A stretch of DNA of 64,000 nt from Candidatus Zhuqueibacterota bacterium (GCA_016931935.1 JAFGDW010000157.1:56166-120165), one strand, 5' to 3'. Positions 54,492 to 63,803 are shown, numbered from the stretch's first letter. Notes: generated by a model not told the origin, from the sequence alone. A program made the numbers and translations.

Positions 54492-55181
54492 ATGCGTATC
54501 TATGCAATGTTACTCGTATTGCTGATCTCTTCAGCTTCTCATGCAGAAATCATGTGTTATCGTCTTGAGCAAGGCGATGAAATCTCGATGCTTGAATGGC
54601 ACGAAAATCAAATCACGGCCAACAATATTGAAATTAAATCGATTAACAAAACCAGTGATATCACACACAATCTCATGTGTGATAGTACATATGACTGTCG
54701 ATCCTGGACGTATCATAACGCCGAACTAAATATCAATCTCGAATTTGAGAAACAACAGAACCGGATAATCTGTCAGGGCATTTTTGAAGGCAATACGGTT
54801 TACAAAGAATTTGATACGGTTGGTTATAAGTGGCTTCAGTTTCACGGATTCGCGCTCGAATCGTTTTTAAAATCATCGGAAGATGAAATTGAGTTCATCA
54901 GCATCTTGCCTGACAAAATGAAACTATATAAGCTACGTGCACGCAAACAACAAACAGAAACAATTGATGTTGACGGTCAAACCATGCGAGCCATTTGTGT
55001 GAATGTTTCATTAACCGGTTTTATGTCACGATTGGGACATGTAAGTTATTGGTTTCGAGATACAGATCATCGATTTGTCAAATTCGAGACGCAGGTTAAA
55101 GTTCCTGGCTATCCCAAATCAACTTATCAACTAATTCACAGTGAACTTTCTACTGAACGCACAGCACACATTTTGCCTTGA
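54492..55181 (+). CDS. Secreted protein of unknown function
   Basis: 229 residues with a signal peptide (MRIYAMLLVLLISSASHAE). The body alternates beta-strands: a SWTYHNAELNINLEFEKQQNRI segment, FDTVGYKWLQFHGFALESF, and VDGQTMRAICVNVSLTGFM ... FRDTDHRFVKFETQV, reminiscent of DUF3108-like periplasmic beta-barrel folds. I do not recognise a specific family. It follows the sigma/FecR chimera by 93 bases and precedes a terminator. Confidence 0.65.
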   Translation: MRIYAMLLVLLISSASHAEIMCYRLEQGDEISMLEWHENQITANNIEIKSINKTSDITHNLMCDSTYDCRSWTYHNAELNINLEFEKQQNRIICQGIFEGNTVYKEFDTVGYKWLQFHGFALESFLKSSEDEIEFISILPDKMKLYKLRARKQQTETIDVDGQTMRAICVNVSLTGFMSRLGHVSYWFRDTDHRFVKFETQVKVPGYPKSTYQLIHSELSTERTAHILP

Positions 55182-55207
55182 GTTAATCAACATCATCATA
55201 TAAACGA

Positions 55208-55237
55208 AAAGGCCGGATCACATATTATCCGGCCTTT
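55208..55237. terminator. Rho-independent-type terminator
   Basis: A perfect 11-bp stem AAAGGCCGGAT (55208-55218) with its inverted copy (55227-55237) and an 8-base loop, 27 bases past the stop. Confidence 0.8.
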
Positions 55238-55352
55238 CGCATTATAATCCTTCTACTAATCTTCAATTCCAAAACAATTTCCTCCGCACCAATCATTAAT
55301 AGCCTGTATTTATTACCGATTATTCGTATCCATTCAATAAATGATGGTGATT

Positions 55353-55444
55353 GTACCCTTCGATACCGTTCGTGCCGCGAACGGCGGCGAAACGGCAAGC
55401 TCAGGGTACGTCACATACCGTTGACTGAGCCTGTCGATGTCAAC
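55353..55444. repeat. Nested palindromes (intergenic repeat element)
   Basis: Three inverted repeats: GTACCCT/AGGGTAC (55353-55359, 55403-55409), CCGTTCG/CGAACGG (55366-55372, 55378-55384) and GTTGAC/GTCAAC (55420-55425, 55439-55444). Sequences of the TTCGACAAGCTCAGxxx type are frequent intergenic elements in many genomes. The remainder of the 55182-55651 gap shows no gene. Confidence 0.55.
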
Positions 55445-55651
55445 ATAACCATCCAATACTGAAAGAATACGATTATTCTCTTAGTTCGATAGCATGAAGA
55501 TTCAATCTTCCTTATTAAATTCCCCACATATTCCCCATCCTCCATTACAAGCCAACAATTCATATGAACAACATGCACAACCTTTGCTGATGTTTGTTGA
55601 ATGTAAAAATGAGTATTAGCTTGTTCAGGCTGAATAAAACTGGAGGACCAA

Positions 55652-57229
55652 ATGAAATACATCACATTTACGACGCTCATGCTTTTCCTTGCGACGGAAC
55701 TATTTGCCCAGGTGGCTGGTGTAAAAAAAGTTGGTGACCGCGGTGATTACCCGACGCTTTCGGCTGCAATTGCCGACATTAACTCCCAGGGATTGATCGA
55801 TCATACAATTCTGGAACTGATGAACGGTTACGATCAGACAGAAAGTTTCATCATTCATAATTATCCGGGTTGTACGGACTACAATTTAACGATCCGGCCG
55901 GAAGCAGGTGCGACAACTGCAATCCTTCGCTCGGATGATGCGTACATTATATTTTGTGATAGCAGCAATAACGTCGCAATTGACGGACGTGCCGGGGGAA
56001 TGGGTTCACAAAATTGCTTGAAATTTGAACATACAAACAACGGTAACTCGTCGACGCTGCGGATTGATAACGGGTCAGGCAATACCCATATTCACAATTG
56101 TACAATCCGGTTCGACGGATCGCGCGCGATTAATTTGTTCCAGGCGACGAACTCACTGGTTGAATATTGCGATATCGCCAGCTACTCATCGGGACCGGCT
56201 TCCAATACGGCAACTATCGGCATAAAAACCAGCCATAGCATTAATTCAGTGATTCGTAATAACCGTATTCATCACCTGCATGTAAATCAGGATCAGTATT
56301 TCATTTATGGAATTCAGGGGTACGTTCCCACCGTTGCAACATCAAACGATTCTATTTACAACAATTTCATCAGCCTGAATGCGGAGCGAACCGACACCAC
56401 TGCATTTGTCGATGGCATAAATTTTAACGGCAGCGCCGACCATCATTTGTACATATATTTCAATACAATTTATATCAGTGGTGAAAACGTTGCTTTCGGC
56501 AGCGGGAAGAATATAAATATTACTACAAAAGGCGTGGCGGATGTTTTCAATAATATCTGTCTGAACACCCGTTCTAACGGAACCGGTAGTGATTTCCACA
56601 TGGCGATGTTTTACAACATATCCGATGCTGGCATGATTCAGTCGGACTTCAATATCGTCAATGTCTCGGGTGAAGGCGCTGCACTGGGCTTCAATAATGG
56701 ATTCTTTTTCACGTTTGATGAATGGCAGGCCTATTCCGGCGTTGATGGCAATTCGATTTCCAAACCGGTTCACCTCGCTGACGTTCGCAATGGCGATTTA
56801 CATCTGGCGAATCAATCCTGCAATGACGCCGATCTGTTGGGCGAGCCTGTCCTTAATTTACCATATGACATTGATGGTGAACTTCGGCACAGCAGTCTCC
56901 CCTACTGTGGCGCCGATGAACCGGCAAAAGCTGCATTTATTGAATCGGGCACAATAAAGACTCCAGCGCAAGCGCAATTAATGCCCAATTACCCCAATCC
57001 ATTTAATGCGCAAACGATGATTTCGATTACCGTGCCCGAGTTAGCGGATGTAAGTCTGGAAATTTTCAATCTACGGGGGGAAATTGTCGCAACAATCTTT
57101 CAGGGAATGCATGAAGCAGGTACATTCTCATATATATTCGATGCAAACAATTTACCATCCGGCGTTTATTTTTACAAATTAACCGCCCGTGGCATGTCAC
57201 AGTCACGAAAATTACTTTTAATCAAATAA
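55652..57229 (+). CDS. Parallel beta-helix secreted protein with T9SS sorting domain
   Basis: 525 residues with GGAGG upstream. Signal peptide MKYITFTTLMLFLATELFAQ; then from residue ~25 a right-handed beta-helix like pectate-lyase folds, opening with VKKVGDRGDYPTLSAAIADIN and showing many short NxI/NxF turns. The C-terminal ~80 residues form a Por-type sorting domain: NYPNPFNAQTMISI, LEIFNLRGEIVATI, GTFSYIFDANNLPSGVYFYKL, ending LLLIK. It is likely a cell-surface or secreted protein, perhaps binding or degrading polysaccharide. No catalytic residues are certain. Confidence 0.85.
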   Translation: MKYITFTTLMLFLATELFAQVAGVKKVGDRGDYPTLSAAIADINSQGLIDHTILELMNGYDQTESFIIHNYPGCTDYNLTIRPEAGATTAILRSDDAYIIFCDSSNNVAIDGRAGGMGSQNCLKFEHTNNGNSSTLRIDNGSGNTHIHNCTIRFDGSRAINLFQATNSLVEYCDIASYSSGPASNTATIGIKTSHSINSVIRNNRIHHLHVNQDQYFIYGIQGYVPTVATSNDSIYNNFISLNAERTDTTAFVDGINFNGSADHHLYIYFNTIYISGENVAFGSGKNINITTKGVADVFNNICLNTRSNGTGSDFHMAMFYNISDAGMIQSDFNIVNVSGEGAALGFNNGFFFTFDEWQAYSGVDGNSISKPVHLADVRNGDLHLANQSCNDADLLGEPVLNLPYDIDGELRHSSLPYCGADEPAKAAFIESGTIKTPAQAQLMPNYPNPFNAQTMISITVPELADVSLEIFNLRGEIVATIFQGMHEAGTFSYIFDANNLPSGVYFYKLTARGMSQSRKLLLIK

Positions 57230-57263
57230 GGAAATCTATCGATATAAATCAGGGAGAAATTCA

Positions 57264-58580
57264 ATGAAACATCTCATTGTCTTTTCAGCCACCATCTTAC
57301 TAATAATGTCATGCAAATCAACCGTGATTGTAAATCATAAAAAGCTCGATTCCATTGCTGAATCATACGTAAAACTTGCGCTCCGGCTTGGTCAGTACGA
57401 TGCCAATTATGTCGACGCCTACTACGGTCCCGACGAATGGAAACCGGCTCCGACTTCTCTCGAAAATATGCCGCCGTTTCCATATCAGACGTTCCGTTCC
57501 GAGGCGGATTCGTTATTAAACCTGCTCAATCACATGAATATTGCCCGCTTCGACAAGTTATGGACGCTACGTTATAATTTTCTGACCAAAGCGGTTGCAT
57601 CGCTTCAGACAAAAATTGAAATGATCCATGGTCATCATTATAATTATGATGAAGAAGCCCGGCAACTGTTCGATGTGGAATTGGCAGACATGGATACAAT
57701 CTATTTCCGTTCGATCATTCGGACATTGAATGAATTATTACCCGGCGACAAGCCACTTTATCAACGCATAGATGAGTTTTCGTCCCAATTCAATATTCCG
57801 GCAGATAAACTGGAACATGCGTTTCGCGCTACACTGGATGAGTGCCGTCGACGCACATTGGCGCACATAGAACTACCACAAAATGAACGCTTCGATCTGG
57901 AATTTGTCCTGGATAAACCGTGGTCCGCATATAACTGGTACAAAGGGAATTATCAAAGCCTAATTCAGGTAAATACAACCCATCCGATTTCCGCATACGG
58001 CATCGTATCACTGGCAACCCATGAAGGTTACCCCGGCCATCATGTTAATTCTGTGCTGATTGAAAAATACCTGTATCGTGATTGTGGCTGGGTTGAATTT
58101 TGCATTTCCCCGTTGTACGCTCCATACAGTGTTATCATGGAAGGATTAGCCAATGCCGCTATCGACATCACATTCCCCGATAATGAGTTGCAGTTGTTTA
58201 TGAAAAATGTGCTGTTTCCAATCGCCGGGCTGGGCACATCCGATATTGAGCGTTATATAGAAGTGCGTCATTATGTTGAAGCGCTGGAATTTGCACGGCT
58301 GAATACGCTGCGCGCATTCTCCAACGGAGACATTTCCCGAGAGCAGGCGATTGACCAGTTGCAGACAATGGCGCTGATACCGCTTGAAAAAACCGCCCGT
58401 GTGCTGAAATTTTCTGAAACGTATGGCGCGTATTCTGTGACTTATGTTGTCGGCTTGCAACTCATTCGCGATTATCTGAAGCAACACGGGGGCATCGATA
58501 GCGACTCGCAGTGGCAGATAATGTCGGAATTGCTTTCCACACCACGCACGCCCTCCGGCATGTCAGATCGGTTACAATAA
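57264..58580 (+). CDS. DUF885 family lipoprotein
   Basis: 438 residues with an AGGGAG site. A lipobox (LLIMSC) suggests lipid anchoring. The DUF885 core is clear: YYGPDEW, and HEGYPGHHVN near residue 252 with HExxxHH-like His/Glu pattern that could bind a metal, as in peptidase-related DUF885 proteins. The family contains putative carboxypeptidase-like enzymes, so hydrolytic function is possible but not established. It follows the beta-helix gene by 34 bases. Confidence 0.8.
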   Translation: MKHLIVFSATILLIMSCKSTVIVNHKKLDSIAESYVKLALRLGQYDANYVDAYYGPDEWKPAPTSLENMPPFPYQTFRSEADSLLNLLNHMNIARFDKLWTLRYNFLTKAVASLQTKIEMIHGHHYNYDEEARQLFDVELADMDTIYFRSIIRTLNELLPGDKPLYQRIDEFSSQFNIPADKLEHAFRATLDECRRRTLAHIELPQNERFDLEFVLDKPWSAYNWYKGNYQSLIQVNTTHPISAYGIVSLATHEGYPGHHVNSVLIEKYLYRDCGWVEFCISPLYAPYSVIMEGLANAAIDITFPDNELQLFMKNVLFPIAGLGTSDIERYIEVRHYVEALEFARLNTLRAFSNGDISREQAIDQLQTMALIPLEKTARVLKFSETYGAYSVTYVVGLQLIRDYLKQHGGIDSDSQWQIMSELLSTPRTPSGMSDRLQ

Positions 58581-58628
58581 GAACTCGGTTGAAAACCAAC
58601 GAGGTAATAGAATCAAATTTATGTAGAG

Positions 58629-58661
58629 AGACTTCCGAAGTCTTCGAGACTTCGGAAGTCT
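58629..58661. repeat. AGACTTCCGAAGTC palindrome, REP-like copy A
   Basis: Perfect 14-bp stem (58629-58642, 58648-58661) with a 5-base loop, in the gap between the DUF885 and GH99-like genes. A second copy lies at 63359-63391. The rest of 58581-58800 shows no gene. Confidence 0.75.
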
Positions 58662-58800
58662 ACACTGTAATCAACCAACAAACTTGTATTCATCTGACCA
58701 ATTCTGCAAATTGTAATTTTACTTTCTCAAACAGATTGCACTCCTTCAGTTCATTACCACGCTGCCGATAAATATTCAATAACAAGATCATGACAAAAAC

Positions 58801-60594
58801 ATGCGCTTACTTAATTTCTGCTCAAATCGGCGACCGATCCCTGTCGCTGTTTCACTTCAAATTATCAATTTGTGGCGACACACTTTTTGTGCTTCTCTAT
58901 TTCTGATAATGCAAGTGATTAGCGTTAAAGCTCTCACCATTAACGCCCATCGCATTGAAATTACAATAACCACAACCTCAGACTGGAGCTGGCTGCAATT
59001 GGCGGGAGATATCCCGCTGGCGCTGGGCGGCTACACTGTTGCGCTAAACCAATCCCCAAATGCAACGATTGGCGCCAATTTGTATGTCGAACAGCCCGGA
59101 CATACCGATTCCGTTCAGGTTCACTATATCGCATATCTTGTGCCGGATGCCTTGACAGATGATCTGCAATTTATCAGCATGAAGGGCGACTGGGGCGAAA
59201 TGTCAATTGCTATTGACGGTTGGCATTCAGGAATGGCCGCGTCCATTTGTACATTTCGTAATCAAGATTATGATCCCGATGATCCATTAAATATACAACA
59301 ATTTAGTGTATCGGCAGCAGCACTTCGCTCGCTGGATACCGAACCGCTAGAAATTACTGAACCGGAAATGCAACCTTTGGTGTTCGCATTCTATTATCCC
59401 TGGTACGGCAGTCCGGATGGCCCGCATGGCGACTGGTACCATTGGAATCCTGAAGGCAACACGTACGAAGCTGCCCATGAGCCGCTGCTCGGGTATTATG
59501 ATTCCGGTTCGCCGGAGCTGCAACAGCAGCATCTCCAATGGGCTGAAGCATATGGGATTGATGTTTTTATTTATTCATGGTGGGGAATTGATACGTATGA
59601 AGATCGTTATTTTGCCGGATTTCTCGATCAGATGGCGGCCTCCCCGATTCGGTTATCTGTTTACCTGGAACCAATAGCTGACGCTGAACTGGCGCCGCCG
59701 GATGAGCGTCCGCGAATTATCGAAACCCAGTTGCGTTATTTGCTCACAAATTATATGCAGCATTCGGGCTTCTTTCATTATGAAGACAAGCCAGTGATTT
59801 TTATTTACGGCACCACAATTTCGCTTATGCCTGTTACTGATTGGAAGCATGTGTTCGAAAATCTGCGCGCTGATAATTTAGACATGTATCTTCAGCTTGA
59901 TACGCGCGACAAAGACATGCGGTTACTTGGCGACGGATTTCACGATTACAATCCGGTCGCCGCAGATACCTGCCGGATGAAAACAGTTTATCGGCAGCAG
60001 ACAATTGCCGCCGGACTGCTTAACCTTCCGTACGCAGCAACGGTTATCCCCGGTTATAATGATACCGCCATTCGGATTCCGGGACAATACGTTTCACGGG
60101 ATGATGGCCGTTTCTATCAAATACAGTGGAATACCTTAGCAGAACTTCAACCCGCCTGGATTTTGATTACAAGTTGGAATGAATGGCATGAGGGGACTGA
60201 AATTGAACCATCCGTACAGTACGGGATGACCTATTTAAACATAACACACCAGGAGCGCGCTCGCTGGCAACAAGCCGTTTCGGATGTCCGGCGAGCATCC
60301 GGCAGCATCACACGGCCAGTGTCGATGGCGATGGATGCGTTTCCCAATCCATCGTCCGCTGACATGCATTTTACATTGCACGGAATGCCCGATCAAACTG
60401 CCCGTTTTCACATCTACAATATCGCCGGCCAGCAGATTGCATCACTTGTCGCGCGCACCAATTCATTCGGTAGCTCCCGCCAAATTTGGGATGGCAATAC
60501 CGACCGCAATACCGCTGCACCATCGGGAATCTATTTCGTCCGTGTGGAATCCGGGCAGCAAACACTCACGCATAAAATTACCATCGTGCGTTAG
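58801..60594 (+). CDS. GH99-like glycoside hydrolase with T9SS sorting domain
   Basis: 597 residues; the first ~45 include a hydrophobic stretch that may be a signal peptide, though a later start is possible. From residue ~190 the enzyme core begins: LVFAFYYPWYG, GPHGDWYHW, AYGIDVFIYSWWG, LSVYLEP and ITSWNEWHEGTEIEPS, matching the GH99 endo-alpha-mannosidase/mannanase-like group, with the EWHEG segment near the active site. A C-terminal sorting domain (FPNPSSADM ... SGIYFVRVESG, ending KITIVR) marks it for type IX secretion. It probably acts on mannan-like glycans at the cell surface; specificity is inferred. Confidence 0.85.
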   Translation: MRLLNFCSNRRPIPVAVSLQIINLWRHTFCASLFLIMQVISVKALTINAHRIEITITTTSDWSWLQLAGDIPLALGGYTVALNQSPNATIGANLYVEQPGHTDSVQVHYIAYLVPDALTDDLQFISMKGDWGEMSIAIDGWHSGMAASICTFRNQDYDPDDPLNIQQFSVSAAALRSLDTEPLEITEPEMQPLVFAFYYPWYGSPDGPHGDWYHWNPEGNTYEAAHEPLLGYYDSGSPELQQQHLQWAEAYGIDVFIYSWWGIDTYEDRYFAGFLDQMAASPIRLSVYLEPIADAELAPPDERPRIIETQLRYLLTNYMQHSGFFHYEDKPVIFIYGTTISLMPVTDWKHVFENLRADNLDMYLQLDTRDKDMRLLGDGFHDYNPVAADTCRMKTVYRQQTIAAGLLNLPYAATVIPGYNDTAIRIPGQYVSRDDGRFYQIQWNTLAELQPAWILITSWNEWHEGTEIEPSVQYGMTYLNITHQERARWQQAVSDVRRASGSITRPVSMAMDAFPNPSSADMHFTLHGMPDQTARFHIYNIAGQQIASLVARTNSFGSSRQIWDGNTDRNTAAPSGIYFVRVESGQQTLTHKITIVR

Positions 60595-60648
60595 TATCTG
60601 ACAAGATATTTTCTAACATTTTTGGGCAGAAAATTAAATATGTAATTC

Positions 60649-60680
60649 AAGCTTCCAGCTTGATCGCAAGCTGGAAGCTT
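60649..60680. repeat. AAGCTTCCAGCTTG palindrome
   Basis: Perfect 14-bp stem (60649-60662, 60667-60680) with a 4-base loop, in the gap after the GH99-like gene. It may act as a terminator between convergent genes. Nothing else is evident in 60595-60891. Confidence 0.65.
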
Positions 60681-60891
60681 GCGTTACACTTCTGGCTTGT
60701 CCAGGTTAGGCAAATAATCCACCTTCCTGAAGCTAATCCAAAAACTAAAGTTCGCTTTAAGCGTCGGCAGAGCCTGCTGTCTCGCCCCGATATGATCTCG
60801 CAGTATCAGGCATTCAACGGATAAGCGCATGGCGGTTGCAGTACACGCACCTTTTTGAATGATGAAAATGCTGTTTCCACTTTCAACATGA

Positions 60892-61650
60892 TCACAAAAT
60901 TTGCGCCGCAGAATGCGGATCGAGCAGCAGATGAGCATTGGTATGAAACCGCAGCACCGTTGCGGGAAAGCTGTGTGAAAACGGCTGCGTCAGTGTGTTG
61001 TAAACTGCCTGGGCTTTTCGTAAATCAGGCACGCAGCAAATAACCGTACGAGCTTTTATAATTGCGGAAATTGTTATGGTAATGGCCTGGCGAGGCACAT
61101 CGTCCGGATGTAAAAACCAGCCTTCGCCGAACTGTTGCCGGCGGCTGGCGTCACTTAGCTCAACAATTTTGTAATAGGTATCTTCATCAAAGATAGCCGG
61201 TGATTCGTTGAAAGCCAATTGCCCGTTTTCACCGATGCTGGCAAACACAACATCCAGCGGGCGACGCCGCGCCAACAAGTCTAACCGATGGCATTCACTG
61301 TACACATCGTCAGCATCACCCTTAATCATATGGAATTTGGCAATAGTCACGTAATCCAAAAGTCGTTCGTGTAAATACCGCCGGAAACTGCCGGGATGCT
61401 CCTCCTGCAAGCCAATATAAGCATCCAGATGAAACGCTTCGACTTTCGACCAGTCAATTGGCTGCTTGACCAGCGCTTTATAAAATTGTAACTGTGATGT
61501 ACCGGTTGAAAATGCAACCACCGCCCGTCCGCATTGCTCGATAGCATCGGTAATATATGTTTTTGCCATCTGCGCCGCAGCATCACCCAACAAATTCCTG
61601 TTTTCAAACACAGTCACATTTAAGTTGTCCACTTTCCAGGTTTGTGGCAT
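60892..61650 (-). CDS. Glucosamine-6-phosphate deaminase-like protein with altered active site
   Basis: 252 residues of the NagB/6-phosphogluconolactonase fold: FSTGTSQLQFYKAL (phosphate loop), FHLDAYIGLQEEHPGSFRRYL, and GENGQLAFNES near residue 143. In NagB the last segment reads GxDGHxAFNE; Asp and His there, both catalytic, are Asn and Gln here. The proton-donating Asp of FHLD is kept. It may therefore be inactive or use another phosphosugar. It is followed on the same strand by the DGR; there is no nagA or permease gene nearby. Confidence 0.8.
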   Translation of the reverse strand: MPQTWKVDNLNVTVFENRNLLGDAAAQMAKTYITDAIEQCGRAVVAFSTGTSQLQFYKALVKQPIDWSKVEAFHLDAYIGLQEEHPGSFRRYLHERLLDYVTIAKFHMIKGDADDVYSECHRLDLLARRRPLDVVFASIGENGQLAFNESPAIFDEDTYYKIVELSDASRRQQFGEGWFLHPDDVPRQAITITISAIIKARTVICCVPDLRKAQAVYNTLTQPFSHSFPATVLRFHTNAHLLLDPHSAAQIL

Positions 61651-61743
61651 GGTTGCGTCCTGTTGTTTTTAGTATTTAAATCATGCTTTTTCTGGTTGAA
61701 TGCAATTCGGGGGCGAGATGTTCCTTAGAATAATACGAAATAT

Positions 61744-62766
61744 TTATTTTCTAAATAACAATTTTAATAACTCCGTGGAATCTGCTTGCATAGCGTGTCC
61801 TCGCCAACTTGCGATTCGTTGTATCAAATTGTCCGGAGGATATTTATTCCATTGTTTCATCCGGCTACGTAATTTTCGAATATTTTTTGCCGACAGACGC
61901 CGGTGAGTGCGATAAACAACCTGCCCAAGAAATCGTCGTCCGGTAAGTGCAGGAAAAATGTGGCACTGGTTTGGATTGAGTTTCAATTTATACAATGAAA
62001 GAAAGTCAGCTACCCGTTTCCACCAATCTTTCAAAATAGTTTTTGTATTATCCAGTAAAACAAAATCATCAACATATCGGACATATGCCTGACACCCCAA
62101 TTGTTCTTTAATAAAATGATCCAGCGGATCGAGATAAACGTTGGCAAAAAACTGGCTGGTTAAATTTCCAATCGGCAGCCCCTGTCGCCGTTCAACTGGT
62201 GTTAGTAAATCATCACCAGGGAAATATTGCACCACGGATTCCTGAAGATTGCTGTAATCGATTATGGTATCAATTAGCCATAATGCATTTGCATCAGCGA
62301 TGCGCCGGCGGATGAGTGTTTTTAATATGTTATGATCGATCGATGGGAAATATTTCCGGATGTCGCATTTCAGGGCAAATTCATACTTTCGTAGAAACAA
62401 CTGAAATCGTCTGATGGCGGCGTGGGTGCCTTTGCCAATACGATTGGCATAGCTATCGAAAATAAAGCGGGTTTCGAAAATCGGTTCGATAATATTAATC
62501 AGCGCATGATGAACCACCCGGTCGCGAAATGGTGCGGCGCTAATCAAACGCGGTTTGGGATCATAAATATGAAAGGTGGAATATCCTCCGGGTTGATAAC
62601 TTTGTGTTTCCAGTTCGTGCTGTAATTGCCACAGGTTATCTTCCAACCTGTCGAAAAACAACAAAACATTTGGTTGTTCCCGTTTGCCTCGGGCCGCGTT
62701 CCGGGCTGCATTAAACAGGTTTTCAAACCGGATGATTTCAGGAAATAAATTATTATATGTTTTCAT
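61744..62766 (-). CDS. DGR reverse transcriptase
   Basis: 340 residues, typical of DGR enzymes. The palm shows DIRKYFPSI (Asp135), the [24 protein letters not shown] segment at residues ~195-218, which is the DGR/retron-related motif, and the YVDD catalytic box at 231-234. A thumb region with [21 protein letters not shown] follows. There is no maturase/endonuclease extension, so it is not a group II intron enzyme. The template repeat lies at 63173-63302 and the Avd gene at 63357-63740, all on the same strand. It would reverse-transcribe TR RNA with adenine-specific errors. Confidence 0.93.
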   Translation of the reverse strand: MKTYNNLFPEIIRFENLFNAARNAARGKREQPNVLLFFDRLEDNLWQLQHELETQSYQPGGYSTFHIYDPKPRLISAAPFRDRVVHHALINIIEPIFETRFIFDSYANRIGKGTHAAIRRFQLFLRKYEFALKCDIRKYFPSIDHNILKTLIRRRIADANALWLIDTIIDYSNLQESVVQYFPGDDLLTPVERRQGLPIGNLTSQFFANVYLDPLDHFIKEQLGCQAYVRYVDDFVLLDNTKTILKDWWKRVADFLSLYKLKLNPNQCHIFPALTGRRFLGQVVYRTHRRLSAKNIRKLRSRMKQWNKYPPDNLIQRIASWRGHAMQADSTELLKLLFRK

Positions 62767-62845
62767 CGTTTAAATGAAATTGTGGAGAAACAATTCGATC
62801 AGGCATAAACAGACAGATTTGACACCATCCGTCTGATGACTAACG

Positions 62846-63056
62846 CCGCCATTAATGGCGGTGAATCGGTATGACAGGAATAGCGGGCTTCAGCCCATCA
62901 GTTTTTTAATTGTCTGGAGCGCAGGGCTAAAGCCCGTTTGTCCTTATACACCGCAATCTACGCCCTGAAGGGCGTAGTTAGTCAATAATTGTCTCTTCGT
63001 GTGTATAAAAACATCCGGGCCGGACGTTCGACAAGCTACTTGCCCGGCCCGGGTGT
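62846..63056. repeat. Cluster of strong palindromes between TR and RT gene
   Basis: Four hairpins: CCGCCATTAATGGCGG (62846-62861, a perfect palindrome); GGGCT/AGCCC pairs at 62885-62936 that can also pair with each other; CTACGCCC/GGGCGTAG (62958-62977); and a 13-position stem with one wobble pair and a 20-base loop (63011-63023 with 63044-63056). On the minus strand they lie directly behind TR. They may structure the template RNA or simply be dispersed elements. No gene lies between 62767 and 63356 besides TR. Confidence 0.6.
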
Positions 63057-63172
63057 ATCTCTGTTCGGGACGATTCCGTATCTAAACCGCCCCCGGCAAA
63101 AGAACCGTATGTCATGCCAAATAACGGTCCGCTATTCCGTAAAATACCAGCATCCGGTTTGACTAGTTTGGA

Positions 63173-63302
63173 ATGATTCGGCCGGGACGGCCAACACACG
63201 AAACCCGTTATTGTTGTTCCTGTTATCGGGATTGTTGTTGTTACGCGCATCGCAGCGCAACCTGGTTGTATCATTGTTCCACGAGCCGCCACGCAGCGCC
63301 CG
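63173..63302 (-). repeat. DGR template repeat (TR)
   Basis: 130 bases that align without gaps to the VR at 63853-63982 (offset 680). On the coding strand it is full of AAC/AAT codons ([16 protein letters not shown] when translated). Homology stops sharply at both ends. It lies outside any gene, between avd and the RT gene. Thirty-three of its bases are A on the coding strand. Confidence 0.95.
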
Positions 63303-63356
63303 CCGTCCGCCTGGTTCTTCGCCGCCTGGCTAACAGCCAAGCTTTATTGTTGATAT

Positions 63357-63740
63357 TTAGACTTCCGAAGTTTTGGAAACTTCGGAGGTCTGAGCTATTT
63401 GAATTCCCGGCTTCTTTATCCACCCACCTAACAAACGTCCCAGTTCTGCCATTTGTCTGCTACCATATTCATAGGATTGCATGTTAATGAACTTCAATTC
63501 AAAACTTAACCGTAAAAACAATCGCAAGCGCGCCAGCGCTTCATCGGCTTTGCGTAAACAAGGGACTTTATCCTTCTGCATATTGGCGATGGTTGTCATT
63601 TCCAAAAAATCAAGCATGGCATTCTCCAATTTGACAGCCACGCTGAACCGGTGACTTTTGGGAAATTTGTTTGAATGATTCAGTAACCATTTGCAAAAGT
63701 CATAACCACGTTTAATAATCAACAAATCTTCTGTTGCCAT
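63357..63740 (-). CDS. avd: Avd-like DGR accessory protein (four-helix bundle)
   Basis: 127 residues, mostly helical and basic, with the bAvd/S23-like four-helix pattern: LLIIKRGYDFCKWLL, HRFSVAVKLENAMLDFLEMTTIA, LRKADEALARLRLFLRLSFELKF, and YEYGSRQMAELGRLLGGWIKK. Avd proteins form basic pentamers that bind the RT and RNA. GGGAG lies upstream of the ATG. The last ~10 residues (TSEVSKTSEV) and the stop are encoded by a palindromic repeat that also occurs at 58629, so the tail is likely acquired. Confidence 0.85.
   Translation of the reverse strand: MATEDLLIIKRGYDFCKWLLNHSNKFPKSHRFSVAVKLENAMLDFLEMTTIANMQKDKVPCLRKADEALARLRLFLRLSFELKFINMQSYEYGSRQMAELGRLLGGWIKKPGIQIAQTSEVSKTSEV
63359..63391. repeat. 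AGACTTCCGAAGTTT palindrome, REP-like copy B
   Basis: Stem 63359-63373 with 63377-63391, 14 of 15 matching. Same core as the element at 58629-58661. It overlaps the 3' end of avd. Confidence 0.7.
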
Positions 63741-63780
63741 ACAAACTCCCGGAATGTTTACGATGCATCAAGTTAACGTG

Positions 63781-63803
63781 GCAACCACCCTGCGGGTGGC
63801 TGC
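63781..63803. repeat. GC-rich hairpin between target gene and avd
   Basis: GCAACCACCC (63781-63790) pairs with GGGTGGCTGC (63794-63803) around 3 bases. It lies 48 bases behind the VR stop on the minus strand, roughly where some DGRs have a target-site hairpin, but further away than in the Bordetella phage. Confidence 0.5.

Noticed and set aside
55411..55680. Minus-strand 89-codon frame
   Set aside because: It runs antisense into the signal-peptide start of the beta-helix gene and through palindromes; no family resemblance.
61744..62766. Group II intron or retron reverse transcriptase
   Set aside because: No maturase X or endonuclease domain, no intron ends, no msr/msd RNA next to it; TR and VR present.
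62978..63340. Open frame of 120 codons across TR
   Set aside because: It reads the template repeat out of frame with the VR gene, its codons are unlike neighbouring genes, and the DGR logic explains the sequence.
63781..63803. Hairpin as the definite DGR target cruciform
   Set aside because: It lies 48 bases past the VR stop, whereas the known phage structure is a few bases away; kept only as a candidate.
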